The translations under genes were made by a program, and so were the position numbers. The notes under the pieces were generated by a model. It saw nothing but the letters and a program-made list of their open reading frames with translations, did not search any database and was not told the origin of the DNA. A stretch of DNA of 64,000 nt from Amia ocellicauda (lineage: Eukaryota; Chordata; Actinopteri; Amiiformes; Amiidae): contig NC_089863.1 in the NCBI RefSeq assembly GCF_036373705.1, positions 4,547,444-4,611,443 of the forward strand. The letters are read 5' to 3'. Below, piece by piece: positions 11,841-25,058 of this stretch (its first letter is position 1; each line of letters opens with the position of its first letter).

Positions 11841-12271
11841 ACAGCATCTACACCCAACTCTCGCTGTTTTCTTCTCATATCTGGCGACCAGCAGCACTAC
11901 ATCATAGTGTGCCGGACCAGGCATGGGAGGACCATCAAAGTCACCGCTACCACACTCCAATCTCATTCCATGATGATTATCAAACCATTGCACCAGTGTG
12001 ACTGAGGTGCAACATACATTCAATGTGTTCATGGCTCCATCTGCTCATTCAATTCAACCTGTACCCGACTGCTGCCTCTCACCTGAACCGTAGTCAACAG
12101 AAATGCGCACTTGTATCACACCTTGTCGACACTGTTAATGTGTTTTTGACACCCAATATCCTGACATGTTGCTAAATCCGTTTAATCTCAATTCTTTCAT
12201 AATAAGACTCTGTTACAATAAGACACTTCCACAAAACTACATTCATTTGAACAGATAATCACTTTTGAATA

Positions 12272-12484
12272 CAGTGTGGAGTAGTGGTTTGGGCTCTGTA
12301 CCCTGTAGCACAGCACGGTGTGTGCAATCTCTGGTACACTTACTACTCTTGAGCAAGGGACTTTAGCTAGATTGCACCAGTTAATGCCCACCCATGCCAA
12401 TGGGTTAAGTGTAAGGAAAACAAAATGTGGTAATATCTCGTTAACATCTGTAAGTCACCCTGGCTTTGGTGTCTGCTAAGAAAT
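12272..12484 (+). repeat. tRNA-derived SINE, unit 8
   Basis: CAATCTCTGGTACAC form; the A-rich stretch after the tail is changed to GTTAAAGATACG, shared with units 11, 13, 15 and 18. Confidence 0.68.
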
Positions 12485-13148
12485 CGAGTTAAAGATACGT
12501 TGATATGAATCTCCATTGATTTATTTCTATGCTCAACATGTATAATTAATGTATATATTATTATCTTCTCTCTGCATTTATTTTTAATTCTGCCTTGGAT
12601 TATCCTCCATACATGATAGCCTGTCGCACAAATGAATGTACAATGCATTCTGGCCCTTCTCATCACTACAACAGGCAAAGCCAAAATATGAAAGAGAACG
12701 TGAGTTGAAAAGGTGAGGTGGTGTTTTTCTCTTTATATCTCTATTTACAGAGTAGACGAAATGCAGAGGAGGAAATATAAATAGGAAAGAAGAAAAAATG
12801 TCAACGAAGAACTGTAAATGCACAGAGGGAAATGTGAACATAAAATTGGTATTACATACGGACATACGCTTTTTCTTAGATCTATGTAAAAATGTAATAT
12901 TTTATAGCATAGAGCGAAGTAATATGAACTGATACAGAATATTTGAAGAAGTCTAAATACATCTGTTTGTTCAAAACAGAATACACTGTATTGTTCTTGT
13001 TGTGAATACATTGGGGTGGATATATTTACGAATGGTATGGTGGTTGTGATCAAGAAGTGAAAAATGACGACCCCTCGTATGCTTGTGAGGATCTCAGCAG
13101 GGCTGTCCTGCGGGCTGAAGACGGGTCTGATAGCAGATGAAGGAGCTC

Positions 13149-13221
13149 TGGAGAATGCGGGCATCGGTCCCGCCACCTCTCGCATGCTAAGCGAGCGCTC
13201 TACCATCTGAGCTAATTCCCC
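13149..13221 (-). tRNA. tRNA-Ala(AGC), unit 9
   Basis: Full-length copy, same as unit 1. Confidence 0.9.
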
Positions 13222-13363
13222 GCTGCTTCCTGTGGCAGCACCGCCCTGTGCAGCGCCGGCTGCAGGTTCGCTCTGAACTTTGCATCCCTTTGGGTTCACT
13301 GATACCCTGTTCCAGGACAGAAGAAGCTGTTTCCATCGGATTGCTTGACTGCATCTAAACGTG

Positions 13364-13436
13364 GGGCCAGTGGCGCAATGGATAACGCGTCTGACTTCGA
13401 ATCAGAAGACTGTAGGTTCGACTCCTACCTGGCTCG
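13364..13436 (+). tRNA. tRNA-Arg(TCG), unit 9
   Basis: TCG version in a flank otherwise matching unit 6, which carries ACG. Confidence 0.95.
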
Positions 13437-13867
13437 ACAGCATCTACAACCAACTCTCGCTGTTTTCTTCTCATATCTGGCGACCAGCAGCACTACATCA
13501 TAGTGTGCCGGACCAGGCATGGGAGGACCATCAAAGTCACCGCTACCACACTCCAATCTCATTCCATGATGATTATCAAACCATTGCACCAGTGTGACTG
13601 AGGTGCAACATACATTCAATGTGTTCATGGCTCCATCTGCTCATTCAATTCAACCTGTACCCGACTGCTGCCTCTCACCTGAAACGTAGTCAGCAGAAAT
13701 GCGCACTTGTATCACACCTTGTCGACACTGTTAATGTGTCATTGACACCCAATAACCTGACATGTTGCTTTATCCGTTTAATCTCAATTCTTTCATAATA
13801 AGACTCTGTTACAATAAGACACTTCCACAACACTACATTCATTTGAATAGACAATCACTTTTGAATA

Positions 13868-14080
13868 CAGTGTGGAGTAGTGGTTTGGGCTCTGTACCCT
13901 GTAGCACAGCACGGTGTGTGCAATCTCTGGTACACTTACTACTCTTGAGCAAGGGACTTTAGCTAGATTGCACCAGTTAATGCCCACCCATGCCAATGGG
14001 TTAAGTGTAAGGAAAACAAAATGTGGTAATATCTCGTTAACATCTGTAAGTCACCCTGGCTTTGGTGTCTGCTAAGAAAT
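13868..14080 (+). repeat. tRNA-derived SINE, unit 9
   Basis: Matches the unit 6 element. Confidence 0.68.
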
Positions 14081-14745
14081 CGAATTAAAAAATAAGTTGA
14101 TATGAATCTCCATTGATTTATTTCTGTGTTCAACATGTATAATTCATGTATTTATTATTATCTTCTCTCTGCATTTATTTTTAATTCTGCCTTGGATTAT
14201 CCTCCATACATGATAGCCTGTCGCACAAATGAATGTACAATGCATTCTGGCCCTTCTCATCACTACAACAGGCAAAGCCAAAATATGAAAGAGAACGTGA
14301 GTTGAAAAGGTGAGGTGGTGTTTTTCTCTTTATATCTCTATTTACAGAGTAGACGAAATGCAGAGGAGGAAATATAAATAGGAAAGAAGAAAAAATGTCA
14401 ACGAAGAACTGTAAATGCACAGAGGGAAATGTGAACATAAAATTGGTATTACATACGGACATACGCTTTTTCTTAGATCTATGTAAAAATGTAATATTTT
14501 ATAGCATAGAGCGAAGTAATATGAACTGATACAGAATATTTGAAGAAGTCTAAATACATCTGTTTGTTCAAAACAGAATACACTGTATTGTTCTTGTTGT
14601 GAATACATTGGGGTGGATATATTTACGAATGGTATGGTGGTTGTGATCAAGAAGTGAAAAATGACGACCCCTCGTATGCTTGTGAGGATCTCAGCAGGGC
14701 TGTCCTGCGGGCTGAAAACGGGTCTGGTAGCAGATGAAGGAGCTC

Positions 14746-14818
14746 TGGAGAATGCGGTCATCGGTCCCGCCACCTCTCGCATGCTAAGCGAGCGCTCTAC
14801 CATCTGAGCTAATTCCCC
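14746..14818 (-). tRNA. tRNA-Ala(AGC), unit 10, T-stem change
   Basis: Same 53-61 mismatch as unit 7. Confidence 0.8.
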
Positions 14819-14960
14819 GCTGCTTCCTGTGGCACCACCGCCCTGTGCAGCGCCGGCTGCAGGTTCGCTCTGAACTTTGCATCCCTTTGGGTTCACTGAT
14901 ACCCTGTTCCAGGACAGAAGAAGCTGTTTCCATCGGATTGCTTGAGTGCGTCCAAACGTG

Positions 14961-15033
14961 GGGCCAGTGGCGCAATGGATAACGCGTCTGACTTCGAATC
15001 AGAAGACTGTAGGTTCGACTCCTACCTGGCTCG
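14961..15033 (+). tRNA. tRNA-Arg(TCG), unit 10
   Basis: Intact TCG version. Confidence 0.95.
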
Positions 15034-15464
15034 ACAGCATCTACACCCAACTCTCGCTGTTTTCTTCTCATATCTGGCGACCAGCAGCACTACATCATAA
15101 TGTGCCGGACCAGGCATGGGAGGACCATCAAAGTCACCGCTACCACACTCCAATCTCATTCCATGATGATTATCAAACCATTGCACCAGTGTGACTGAGG
15201 TGCAACATACATTCAATGTGTTCATGGCTCCATCTGCTCATTCAATTCAACCTGTACCCGACTGCTGCCTCTCACCTGAAACGTAGTCAGCAGAAATGCG
15301 TACTTGTATCACACCTTGTCGACACTGTTAATGTGTCATCGACACCCAATAACCTGACATGTTGCTTAATCCGTTTAATCTCAATTCTTTCATAATAAGA
15401 CTCTGTTACAATAAGACACTTCCAAAAAACTACATTCATTTGAATAGACAATCACTTTTGAATA

Positions 15465-15677
15465 CAGTGTGGAGTAGTGGTTTGGGCTCTGTACCCTGTA
15501 GCACAGCACGGTGTGTGCAATCTCTGGTACACTTACTACTCTTGAGCAAGGGACTTTAGCTAGATTGCACCAGTTAATGCCCACCCATGCCAATGGGTTA
15601 AGTGTAAGGAAAACAAAATGTGGTAATATCTCGTTAACATCTGTAAGTCACCCTGGCTATGGTGTCTGCTAAGAAAT
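15465..15677 (+). repeat. tRNA-derived SINE, unit 10
   Basis: Matches the unit 7 element. Confidence 0.68.
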
Positions 15678-16334
15678 CGAATTAAAAAATACGTTGATAT
15701 GAATCTCCATTGATTTATTTCTGTGTTCAACATGTATAATTCATGTATTTATTATTATCTTCTCTCTGCATTTATTTTTAATTCTGCCTTGGATTATCCT
15801 ACATACATGTCGCACAGGTGAATGTACAATGCATTCTGGCCCTTCTCATCACTACAACAAGCAAAGCCAAAATATGAAAGAGAAAGTGAGTTGAAAAGGT
15901 GAGGTGGTGTTTTTCTCTTTATATCTCTATTTACAGAGTAGACGAAATGCAGAGGAGGAAATATAAATAGAAAAGAAGAAAAAATGTCAACGAAGAACTG
16001 TAAATGCACAGAGGGAAATGTGAACATAAAATTGGTATTACATACGGACATACGTTTTTTCTTAGATCTATGTAAAAATGTAATATTTTATAGCATAGAG
16101 CGAAGTAATATGAACTGATACAGAATATTTGATGAAGTCTAAATACATCTGTTTGTTCAAAACAGAATACACTGTATTGTTCTTGTTGTGAATACATTGG
16201 GGTGGATATATTTACGAATGGTATGGTGGTTGTGATCAAGAAGTGAAAAATGACGACCCCTCGTATGCTTGTGAGGATCTCAGCAGGGCTGTCCTGCGGG
16301 CTGAAGACGGGTCTGGTAGCAGATGAAGGAGCTC

Positions 16335-16407
16335 TGGAGAATGCGGGCATCGGTCCCGCCACCTCTCGCATGCTAAGCGAGCGCTCTACCATCTGAGCTA
16401 ATACCCT
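16335..16407 (-). pseudogene. tRNA-Ala(AGC) with replaced 5' end, unit 11
   Basis: Carries the 87-bp deletion (native sequence to 16402); matches unit 8. Confidence 0.85.
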
Positions 16408-16462
16408 GTTCCAGGACAGAAGAAGCTGTTTCCATCGGATTGCTTGAGTGCGTCCAAACGTG

Positions 16463-16535
16463 GGGCCAGTGGCGCAATGGATAACGCGTCTGACTTCGAA
16501 TCAGAAGACTGTAGGTTCGACTCCTACCTGGCTCG
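16463..16535 (+). tRNA. tRNA-Arg(TCG), unit 11
   Basis: Intact TCG version with shortened 5' flank. Confidence 0.95.
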
Positions 16536-16966
16536 ACAGCATCTACACCCAACTCTCGCTGTTTTCTTCTCATATCTGGCGACCAGCAGCACTACATCAT
16601 AGTGTGCCGGACCAGGCATGGGAGGACCATCAAAGTCACCGCTACCACACTCCAATCTCATTCCATGATGATTATCAAACCATTGCACCAGTGTGACTGA
16701 GGTGCAACATACATTCAATGTGTTCATGGCTCCATCTGCTCATTCAATTCAACCTGTACCCGACTGCTGCCTCTCACCTGAACCGTAGTCAACAGAAATG
16801 CGCACTTGTATCACACCTTGTCGACACTGTTAATGTGTTTTTGACACCCAATATCCTGACATGTTGCTAAATCCGTTTAATCTCAATTCTTTCATAATAA
16901 GACTCTGTTACAATAAGACACTTCCACAAAACTACATTCATTTGAACAGATAATCACTTTTGAATA

Positions 16967-17179
16967 CAGTGTGGAGTAGTGGTTTGGGCTCTGTACCCTG
17001 TAGCACAGCACGGTGTGTGCAATCTCTGGTACACTTACTACTCTTGAGCAAGGGACTTTAGCTAGATTGCACCAGTTAATGCCCACCCATGCCAATGGGT
17101 TAAGTGTAAGGAAAACAAAATGTGGTAATATCTCGTTAACATCTGTAAGTCACCCTGGCTTTGGTGTCTGCTAAGAAAT
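16967..17179 (+). repeat. tRNA-derived SINE, unit 11
   Basis: Matches the unit 8 element. Confidence 0.68.
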
Positions 17180-17843
17180 CGAGTTAAAGATACGTTGATA
17201 TGAATCTCCATTGATTTATTTCTATGCTCAACATGTATAATTAATGTATATATTATTATCTTCTCTCTGCATTTATTTTTAATTCTGCCTTGGATTATCC
17301 TCCATACATGATAGCCTGTCGCACAAATGAATGTACAATGCATTCTGGCCCTTCTCATCACTACAACAGGCAAAGCCAAAATATGAAAGAGAACGTGAGT
17401 TGAAAAGGTGAGGTGGTGTTTTTCTCTTTATATCTCTATTTACAGAGTAGACGAAATGCAGAGGAGGAAATATAAATAGGAAAGAAGAAAAAATGTCAAC
17501 GAAGAACTGTAAATGCACAGAGGGAAATGTGAACATAAAATTGGTATTACATACGGACATACGCTTTTTCTTAGATCTATGTAAAAATGTAATATTTTAT
17601 AGCATAGAGCGAAGTAATATGAACTGATACAGAATATTTGAAGAAGTCTAAATACATCTGTTTGTTCAAAACAGAATACACTGTATTGTTCTTGTTGTGA
17701 ATACATTGGGGTGGATATATTTACGAATGGTATGGTGGTTGTGATCAAGAAGTGAAAAATGACGACCCCTCGTATGCTTGTGAGGATCTCAGCAGGGCTG
17801 TCCTGCGGGCTGAAAACGGGTCTGGTAGCAGATGAAGGAGCTC

Positions 17844-17916
17844 TGGAGAATGCGGGCATCGGTCCCGCCACCTCTCGCATGCTAAGCGAGCGCTCTACCA
17901 TCTGAGCTAATTCCCC
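17844..17916 (-). tRNA. tRNA-Ala(AGC), unit 12
   Basis: Full-length; shares flanking variants with units 7 and 10 but has the intact T stem. Confidence 0.9.
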
Positions 17917-18058
17917 GCTGCTTCCTGTGGCACCACCGCCCTGTGCAGCGCCGGCTGCAGGTTCGCTCTGAACTTTGCATCCCTTTGGGTGCACTGATAC
18001 CCTGTTCCAGGACAGAAGAAGCTGTTTCCATCGGATTGCTTGAGTGCGTCCAAACGTG

Positions 18059-18131
18059 GGGCCAGTGGCGCAATGGATAACGCGTCTGACTTCGAATCAG
18101 AAGACTGTAGGTTCGACTCCTACCTGGCTCG
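18059..18131 (+). tRNA. tRNA-Arg(TCG), unit 12
   Basis: Intact TCG version. Confidence 0.95.
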
Positions 18132-18562
18132 ACAGCATCTACACCCAACTCTCGCTGTTTTCTTCTCATATCTGGCGACCAGCAGCACTACATCATAATG
18201 TGCCGGACCAGGCATGGGAGGACCATCAAAGTCACCGCTACCACACTCCAATCTCATTCCATGATGATTATCAAACCATTGCACCAGTGTGACTGAGGTG
18301 CAACATACATTCAATGTGTTCATGGCTCCATCTGCTCATTCAATTCAACCTGTACCCGACTGCTGCCTCTCACCTGAAACGTAGTCAGCAGAAATGCGTA
18401 CTTGTATCACACCTTGTCGACACTGTTAATGTGTCATCGACACCCAATAACCTGACATGTTGCTTAATCCGTTTAATCTCAATTCTTTCATAATAAGACT
18501 CTGTTACAATAAGACACTTCCAAAAAACTACATTCATTTGAATAGACAATCACTTTTGAATA

Positions 18563-18775
18563 CAGTGTGGAGTAGTGGTTTGGGCTCTGTACCCTGTAGC
18601 ACAGCACGGTGTGTGCAATCTCTGGTACACTTACTACTCTTGAGCAAGGGACTTTAGCTAGATTGCACCAGTTAATGCCCACCCATGCCAATGGGTTAAG
18701 TGTAAGGAAAACAAAATGTGGTAATATCTCGTTAACATCTGTAAGTCACCCTGGCTATGGTGTCTGCTAAGAAAT
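18563..18775 (+). repeat. tRNA-derived SINE, unit 12
   Basis: Matches the unit 7 element. Confidence 0.68.
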
Positions 18776-19432
18776 CGAATTAAAAAATACGTTGATATGA
18801 ATCTCCATTGATTTATTTCTGTGTTCAACATGTATAATTCATGTATTTATTATTATCTTCTCTCTGCATTTATTTTTAATTCTGCCTTGGATTATCCTAC
18901 ATACATGTCGCACAGGTGAATGTACAATGCATTCTGGCCCTTCTCATCACTACAACAAGCAAAGCCAAAATATGAAAGAGAAAGTGAGTTGAAAAGGTGA
19001 GGTGGTGTTTTTCTCTTTATATCTCTATTTACAGAGTAGACGAAATGCAGAGGAGGAAATATAAATAGAAAAGAAGAAAAAATGTCAACGAAGAACTGTA
19101 AATGCACAGAGGGAAATGTGAACATAAAATTGGTATTACATACGGACATACGTTTTTTCTTAGATCTATGTAAAAATGTAATATTTTATAGCATAGAGCG
19201 AAGTAATATGAACTGATACAGAATATTTGATGAAGTCTAAATACATCTGTTTGTTCAAAACAGAATACACTGTATTGTTCTTGTTGTGAATACATTGGGG
19301 TGGATATATTTACGAATGGTATGGTGGTTGTGATCAAGAAGTGAAAAATGACGACCCCTCGTATGCTTGTGAGGATCTCAGCAGGGCTGTCCTGCGGGCT
19401 GAAGACGGGTCTGGTAGCAGATGAAGGAGCTC

Positions 19433-19505
19433 TGGAGAATGCGGGCATCGGTCCCGCCACCTCTCGCATGCTAAGCGAGCGCTCTACCATCTGAGCTAAT
19501 ACCCT
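19433..19505 (-). pseudogene. tRNA-Ala(AGC) with replaced 5' end, unit 13
   Basis: Carries the 87-bp deletion (native sequence to 19500); matches units 8 and 11. Confidence 0.85.
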
Positions 19506-19560
19506 GTTCCAGGACAGAAGAAGCTGTTTCCATCGGATTGCTTGAGTGCGTCCAAACGTG

Positions 19561-19633
19561 GGGCCAGTGGCGCAATGGATAACGCGTCTGACTTCGAATC
19601 AGAAGACTGTAGGTTCGACTCCTACCTGGCTCG
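19561..19633 (+). tRNA. tRNA-Arg(TCG), unit 13
   Basis: Intact TCG version with shortened 5' flank. Confidence 0.95.
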
Positions 19634-20064
19634 ACAGCATCTACACCCAACTCTCGCTGTTTTCTTCTCATATCTGGCGACCAGCAGCACTACATCATAG
19701 TGTGCCGGACCAGGCATGGGAGGACCATCAAAGTCACCGCTACCACACTCCAATCTCATTCCATGATGATTATCAAACCATTGCACCAGTGTGACTGAGG
19801 TGCAACATACATTCAATGTGTTCATGGCTCCATCTGCTCATTCAATTCAACCTGTACCCGACTGCTGCCTCTCACCTGAACCGTAGTCAACAGAAATGCG
19901 CACTTGTATCACACCTTGTCGACACTGTTAATGTGTTTTTGACACCCAATATCCTGACATGTTGCTAAATCCGTTTAATCTCAATTCTTTCATAATAAGA
20001 CTCTGTTACAATAAGACACTTCCACAAAACTACATTCATTTGAACAGATAATCACTTTTGAATA

Positions 20065-20277
20065 CAGTGTGGAGTAGTGGTTTGGGCTCTGTACCCTGTA
20101 GCACAGCACGGTGTGTGCAATCTCTGGTACACTTACTACTCTTGAGCAAGGGACTTTAGCTAGATTGCACCAGTTAATGCCCACCCATGCCAATGGGTTA
20201 AGTGTAAGGAAAACAAAATGTGGTAATATCTCGTTAACATCTGTAAGTCACCCTGGCTTTGGTGTCTGCTAAGAAAT
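20065..20277 (+). repeat. tRNA-derived SINE, unit 13
   Basis: Matches the unit 8 element. Confidence 0.68.
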
Positions 20278-20941
20278 CGAGTTAAAGATACGTTGATATG
20301 AATCTCCATTGATTTATTTCTATGCTCAACATGTATAATTAATGTATATATTATTATCTTCTCTCTGCATTTATTTTTAATTCTGCCTTGGATTATCCTC
20401 CATACATGATAGCCTGTCGCACAAATGAATGTACAATGCATTCTGGCCCTTCTCATCACTACAACAGGCAAAGCCAAAATATGAAAGAGAACGTGAGTTG
20501 AAAAGGTGAGGTGGTGTTTTTCTCTTTATATCTCTATTTACAGAGTAGACGAAATGCAGAGGAGGAAATATAAATAGGAAAGAAGAAAAAATGTCAACGA
20601 AGAACTGTAAATGCACAGAGGGAAATGTGAACATAAAATTGGTATTACATACGGACATACGCTTTTTCTTAGATCTATGTAAAAATGTAATATTTTATAG
20701 CATAGAGCGAAGTAATATGAACTGATACAGAATATTTGAAGAAGTCTAAATACATCTGTTTGTTCAAAACAGAATACACTGTATTGTTCTTGTTGTGAAT
20801 ACATTGGGGTGGATATATTTACGAATGGTATGGTGGTTGTGATCAAGAAGTGAAAAACGACGACCCCTCGTATGCTTGTGAGGATCTCAGCAGGGCTGTC
20901 CTGCGGGCTGAAGACGGGTCTGGTAGCAGATGAAGGAGCTC

Positions 20942-21014
20942 TGGAGAATGCGGGCATCGGTCCCGCCACCTCTCGCATGCTAAGCGAGCGCTCTACCATC
21001 TGAGCTAATTCCCC
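20942..21014 (-). tRNA. tRNA-Ala(AGC), unit 14
   Basis: Full-length copy, same as unit 1. Confidence 0.9.
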
Positions 21015-21156
21015 GCTGCTTCCTGTGGCAGCACCGCCCTGTGCAGCGCCGGCTGCAGGTTCGCTCTGAACTTTGCATCCCTTTGGGTTCACTGATACCC
21101 TGTTCCAGGACAGAAGAAGCTGTTTCCATCGGATTGCTTGAGTGCGTCCAAACGTG

Positions 21157-21229
21157 GGGCCAGTGGCGCAATGGATAACGCGTCTGACTTCGAATCAGAA
21201 GACTGTAGGTTCGACTCCTACCTGGCTCG
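21157..21229 (+). tRNA. tRNA-Arg(TCG), unit 14
   Basis: Intact TCG version. Confidence 0.95.
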
Positions 21230-21660
21230 ACAGCATCTACACCCAACTCTCGCTGTTTTCTTCTCATATCTGGCGACCAGCAGCACTACATCATAGTGTG
21301 CCGGACCAGGCATGGGAGGACCATCAAAGTCACCGCTACCACACTCCAATCTCATTCCATGATGATTATCAAACCATTGCACCAGTGTGACTGAGGTGCA
21401 ACATACATTCAATGTGTTCATGGCTCCATCTGCTCATTCAATTCAACCTGTACCCGACTGCTGCCTCTCACCTGAACCGTAGTCAACAGAAATGCGCACT
21501 TGTATCACACCTTGTCGACACTGTTAATGTGTCATTGACACCCAATAACCTGACATGTTGCTTAATCCGTTTAATCTCAATTCTTTCATAATAAGACTCT
21601 GTTACAATAAGACACTTCCACAACACTACATTCATTTGAATAGACAATCACTTTTGAATA

Positions 21661-21873
21661 CAGTGTGGAGTAGTGGTTTGGGCTCTGTACCCTGTCGCAC
21701 AGCACGGTGTGTGCAATCTCTGGTACACTTACTACTCTTGAGCAAGGGACTTTAGCTAGATTGCACCAGTTAATGCCCACCCATGCCAATGGGTTAAGTG
21801 TAAGGAAAACAAAATGTGGTAATATCTCGTTAACATCTGTAAGTCACCCTGGCTTTGGTGTCTGCTAAGAAAT
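21661..21873 (+). repeat. tRNA-derived SINE, unit 14
   Basis: CAATCTCTGGTACAC form, with CCCTGTCGCACAG upstream. Confidence 0.68.
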
Positions 21874-22530
21874 CGAATTAAAAAATACGTTGATATGAAT
21901 CTCCATTGATTTATTTCTATGTTCAACATGTATAATTCATGTATTTATTATTATCTTCTCTCTGCATTTATTTTTAATTCTGCCTTGGATTATCCTACAT
22001 ACATGTCGCACAAGTGAATGTACAATGCATTCTGGCCCTTCTCATCACTACAACAAGCAAAGGCAAAATATGAAAGAGAACGTGAGTTGAAAAGGTGAGG
22101 TGGTGTTTTTCTCTTTATATCTCTATTTACAGAGTAGACGAAATGCAGAGGAGGAAATATAAATAGAAAAGAAGAAAAAATGTCAACGAAGAACTGTAAA
22201 TGCACAGAGGGAAATGTGAACATAAAATTGGTATTACATACGGACATACGTTTTTTCTTAGATCTATGTAAAAATGTAATATTTTATAGCATAGAGCGAA
22301 GTAATATGAACTGATACAGAATATTTGATGAAGTCTAAATACATCTGTTTGTTCAAAACAGAATACACTGTATTGTTCTTGTTGTGAATACATTGGGGTG
22401 GATATATTTACGAATGGTATGGTGGTTGTGATCAAGAAGTGAAAAATGACGACCCCTCGTATGCTTGTGAGGATCTCAGCAGGGCTGTCCTGCGGGCTGA
22501 AGACGGGTCTGGTAGCAGATGAAGGAGCTC

Positions 22531-22603
22531 TGGAGAATGCGGGCATCGGTCCCGCCACCTCTCGCATGCTAAGAGAGCGCTCTACCATCTGAGCTAATTC
22601 CCC
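22531..22603 (-). tRNA. tRNA-Ala(AGC), unit 15, anticodon-stem mismatch
   Basis: Position 30 is T instead of G, giving a mismatch with C40 in the anticodon stem. Private to this unit. Confidence 0.8.
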
Positions 22604-22745
22604 GCTGCTTCCTGTGGCAGCACCGCCCTGTGCAGCGCCGGCTGCAGGTTCGCTCTGAACTTTGCATCCCTTTGGGTTCACTGATACCCTGTTCCAGGAC
22701 AGAAGAAGCAGTTTCCATCGGATTGCTTGAGTGCGTCCAAACGTG

Positions 22746-22818
22746 GGGCCAGTGGCGCAATGGATAACGCGTCTGACTACGAATCAGAAGACTGTAGGTT
22801 CGACTCCTACCTGGCTCG
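22746..22818 (+). tRNA. tRNA-Arg(ACG), unit 15
   Basis: Intact ACG version, the first ACG after eight consecutive TCG units. Confidence 0.96.
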
Positions 22819-23249
22819 ACAGCATCTACACCCAACTCTCGCTGTTTTCTTCTCATATCTGGCGACCAGCAGCACTACATCATAGTGTGCCGGACCAGGC
22901 ATGGGAGGACCATCAAAGTCACCGCTACCACACTCCAATCTCATTCCATGATGATTATCAAACCATTGCACCAGTGTGACTGAGGTGCAACATACATTCA
23001 ATGTGTTCATGGCTCCATCTGCTCATTCAATTCAACCTGTACCCGACTGCTGCCTCTCACCTGAACCGTAGTCAACAGAAATGCGCACTTGTATCACACC
23101 TTGTCGACACTGTTAATGTGTTTTTGACACCCAATATCCTGACATGTTGCTTAATCCGTTTAATCTCAATTCTTTCATAATAAGACTCTGTTACAATAAG
23201 ACACTTCCACAAAACTACATTCATTTGAACAGATAATCACTTTTGAATA

Positions 23250-23462
23250 CAGTGTGGAGTAGTGGTTTGGGCTCTGTACCCTGTAGCACAGCACGGTGTG
23301 TGCAATCTCTGGTACACTTACTACTCTTGAGCAAGGGACTTTAGCTAGATTGCACCAGTTAATGCCCACCCATGCCAATGGGTTAAGTGTAAGGAAAACA
23401 AAATGTGGTAATATCTCGTTAACATCTGTAAGTCACCCTGGCTTTGGTGTCTGCTAAGAAAT
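23250..23462 (+). repeat. tRNA-derived SINE, unit 15
   Basis: Matches the unit 8 element. Confidence 0.68.
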
Positions 23463-24126
23463 CGAGTTAAAGATACGTTGATATGAATCTCCATTGATTT
23501 ATTTCTATGCTCAACATGTATAATTAATGTATATATTATTATCTTCTCTCTGCATTTATTTTTAATTCTGCCTTGGATTATCCTCCATACATGATAGCCT
23601 GTCGCACAAATGAATGTACAATGCATTCTGGCCCTTCTCATCACTACAACAGGCAAAGCCAAAATATGAAAGAGAACGTGAGTTGAAAAGGTGAGGTGGT
23701 GTTTTTCTCTTTATATCTCTATTTACAGAGTAGACGAAATGCAGAGGAGGAAATATAAATAGGAAAGAAGAAAAAATGTCAACGAAGAACTGTAAATGCA
23801 CAGAGGGAAATGTGAACATAAAATTGGTATTACATACGGACATACGCTTTTTCTTAGATCTATGTAAAAATGTAATATTTTATAGCATAGAGCGAAGTAA
23901 TATGAACTGATACAGAATATTTGAAGAAGTCTAAATACATCTGTTTGTTCAAAACAGAATACACTGTATTGTTCTTGTTGTGAATACATTGGGGTGGATA
24001 TATTTACGAATGGTATGGTGGTTGTGATCAAGAAGTGAAAAACGACGACCCCTCGTATGCTTGTGAGGATCTCAGCAGGGCTGTCCTGCGGGCTGAAGAC
24101 GGGTCTGGTAGCAGATGAAGGAGCTC

Positions 24127-24199
24127 TGGAGAATGCGGGCATCGGTCCCGCCACCTCTCGCATGCTAAGCGAGCGCTCTACCATCTGAGCTAATTCCCC
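24127..24199 (-). tRNA. tRNA-Ala(AGC), unit 16
   Basis: Full-length copy, same as unit 1. Confidence 0.9.
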
Positions 24200-24341
24200 G
24201 CTGCTTCCTGTGGCAGCACCGCCCTGTGCAGCGCCGGCTGCAGGTTCGCTCTGAACTTTGCATCCCTTTGGGTGCACTGATACCCTGTTCCAGGACAGAA
24301 GAAGCTGTTTCCATCGGATTGCTTGAGTGCGTCCAAACGTG

Positions 24342-24414
24342 GGGCCAGTGGCGCAATGGATAACGCGTCTGACTTCGAATCAGAAGACTGTAGGTTCGAC
24401 TCCTACCTGGCTCG
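24342..24414 (+). tRNA. tRNA-Arg(TCG), unit 16
   Basis: Intact TCG version. Confidence 0.95.
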
Positions 24415-24845
24415 ACAGCATCTACACCCAACTCTCGCTGTTTTCTTCTCATATCTGGCGACCAGCAGCACTACATCATAGTGTGCCGGACCAGGCATGG
24501 GAGGACCATCAAAGTCACCGCTACCACACTCCAATCTCATTCCATGATGATTATCAAACCATTGCACCAGTGTGACTGAGGTGCAACATACATTCAATGT
24601 GTTCATGGCTCCATCTGCTCATTCAATTCAACCTGTACCCGACTGCTGCCTCTCACCTGAACCGTAGTCAACAGAAATGCGCACTTGTATCACACCTTGT
24701 CGACACTGTTAATGTGTCATTGACACCCAATAACCTGACATGTTGCTTAATCCGTTTAATCTCAATTCTTTCATAATAAGACTCTGTTACAATAAGACAC
24801 TTCCACAACACTACATTCATTTGAATAGACAATCACTTTTGAATA

Positions 24846-25058
24846 CAGTGTGGAGTAGTGGTTTGGGCTCTGTACCCTGTCGCACAGCACGGTGTGTGCA
24901 ATCTCTGGTACACTTACTACTCTTGAGCAAGGGACTTTAGCTAGATTGCACCAGTTAATGCCCACCCATGCCAATGGGTTAAGTGTAAGGAAAACAAAAT
25001 GTGGTAATATCTCGTTAACATCTGTAAGTCACCCTGGCTTTGGTGTCTGCTAAGAAAT
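24846..25058 (+). repeat. tRNA-derived SINE, unit 16
   Basis: Matches the unit 14 element. Confidence 0.68.

Larger units (their letters stand above)
14151..20346. repeat. Higher-order dimer block, 3098-bp period
   Basis: Units 10-11 (1597 + 1501 bp) and 12-13 (1597 + 1501 bp) form two copies of a dimer in which the second member has the truncated Ala gene. Units 7-8 at 9456-12553 are a third copy. Units 7-9 and 10-12 also align at a 4695-bp offset. Matching private variants, such as T61-side changes in Ala of units 7 and 10, support block duplication. Confidence 0.85.
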